Assembly (NCBI RefSeq): GCF_030463535.1
Contig: NC_132891.1
Location: forward strand, 8,210,949-8,274,948
Direction: 5' to 3'
DNA: 64,000 nt
Source of the DNA: Salminus brasiliensis
Lineage: Eukaryota; Chordata; Actinopteri; Characiformes; Bryconidae
The translations under genes were made by a program, and so were the position numbers. The notes beneath the pieces are model-generated. The model did not search any database, was not told the DNA's origin, and worked only from the letters and a program-made list of their open reading frames with translations. Shown here in pieces: positions 63,546-64,000 of the stretch (its first letter is position 1; each line of letters opens with the position of its first letter).

Positions 63546-64000
63546 GCAAGGAGAAACTCTCTCTGGTTCCCAGTAAACTTTACTGGGAACTCCAATAAAA
63601 CTGTTACTGGTGGAGTCCCTACAGGAGTAGCTCATTTCAATAGTCTCCTATGACCAGACTACTATTATCAGGCTTCGCTGAGCAGGGCTTACCTGCAGAG
63701 TAGTGTTCTGGTGGGCTAGCTTTGGCCTTACCTTTAGCATTAGCCTTTCTCTTATCTTTTTCACTGATGTCCTACTAGTTATTTAAAACTGCATGTGAGC
63801 ATTTTTATGCATTGATCTAAAACCAAATAGAGATTATTTTCTTGAAAACATTAGTTTCAGATATACTTGCTGTTTGGCCCTGCGTTTGCTGCACTGGCCC
63901 TACCGTTTTTTTGTGTGTGTACTGCACCCTGCATATACGTAGCATTCATTTCTGAGGATGTGCACAACCAGCGTACCTGCAAGGCAGCCATCATGCATAC

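Noticed and set aside
63217-63549. Overlapping frames on both strands near the right edge
   Set aside because: Low-complexity V/L/C-rich translation of a retroelement-like tail, not masp2 coding sequence.

Overview
The window is vertebrate nuclear DNA, almost certainly from a ray-finned (teleost) fish and plausibly an otophysan such as a characiform or catfish. It has GT-AG split genes, long AT-rich introns, many microsatellites, tRNA-derived SINEs, Tc1/mariner and hAT remnants, and a [Pro2]-somatostatin precursor typical of fish. The placement within fishes is inference. Every recognised protein gene lies on the + strand.

Layout. (1) 695-11925: 25 exons of smc1a (cohesin subunit SMC1), complete except for the first exon, which lies left of the window. 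(2) 14527-19064: complete srm (spermidine synthase) in eight exons encoding 289 residues, with a GC-rich, CCAAT-rich promoter just upstream. (3) 25627-27175: complete two-exon cortistatin/somatostatin-2 gene (109-residue precursor) with a TATA box and poly(A) signal. (4) About 27.2-55.3 kb: gene-poor DNA full of transposon debris. It includes a hAT-like element with a near-perfect 8-bp target duplication (43882-45049), a LINE 3' end (45885-46556), one good-looking but unassigned + strand exon (47659-47764) and one unassigned - strand open frame (48626-48955). (5) 55305-62647: four exons of masp2 (CUB1 in two exons, EGF, first half of CUB2). The signal-peptide start and all exons from the second half of CUB2 through the protease domain are not recognised here; the latter lie beyond the right edge.

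The genes do not form an operon-like unit. Their order matters because, from general knowledge, human CORT, MASP2 and SRM all lie at 1p36.22. The srm-cort-masp2 group therefore looks like a conserved block, which supports calling the somatostatin gene a cortistatin orthologue and the CUB/EGF gene masp2 rather than masp1. SMC1A is X-linked in human, so its position next to srm is a fish-side rearrangement or a paralogue location.

The most notable unexplained structures are a decayed copy of smc1a exon 17 inside the preceding intron, a possible intron-retention short form of masp2 resembling mammalian MAp19/sMAP, the orphan exon at 47659, the - strand frame at 48626, the hAT-like element with an internal duplication, and a 35-bp minisatellite in a masp2 intron. 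I found no convincing evidence of a wholly new biological system.
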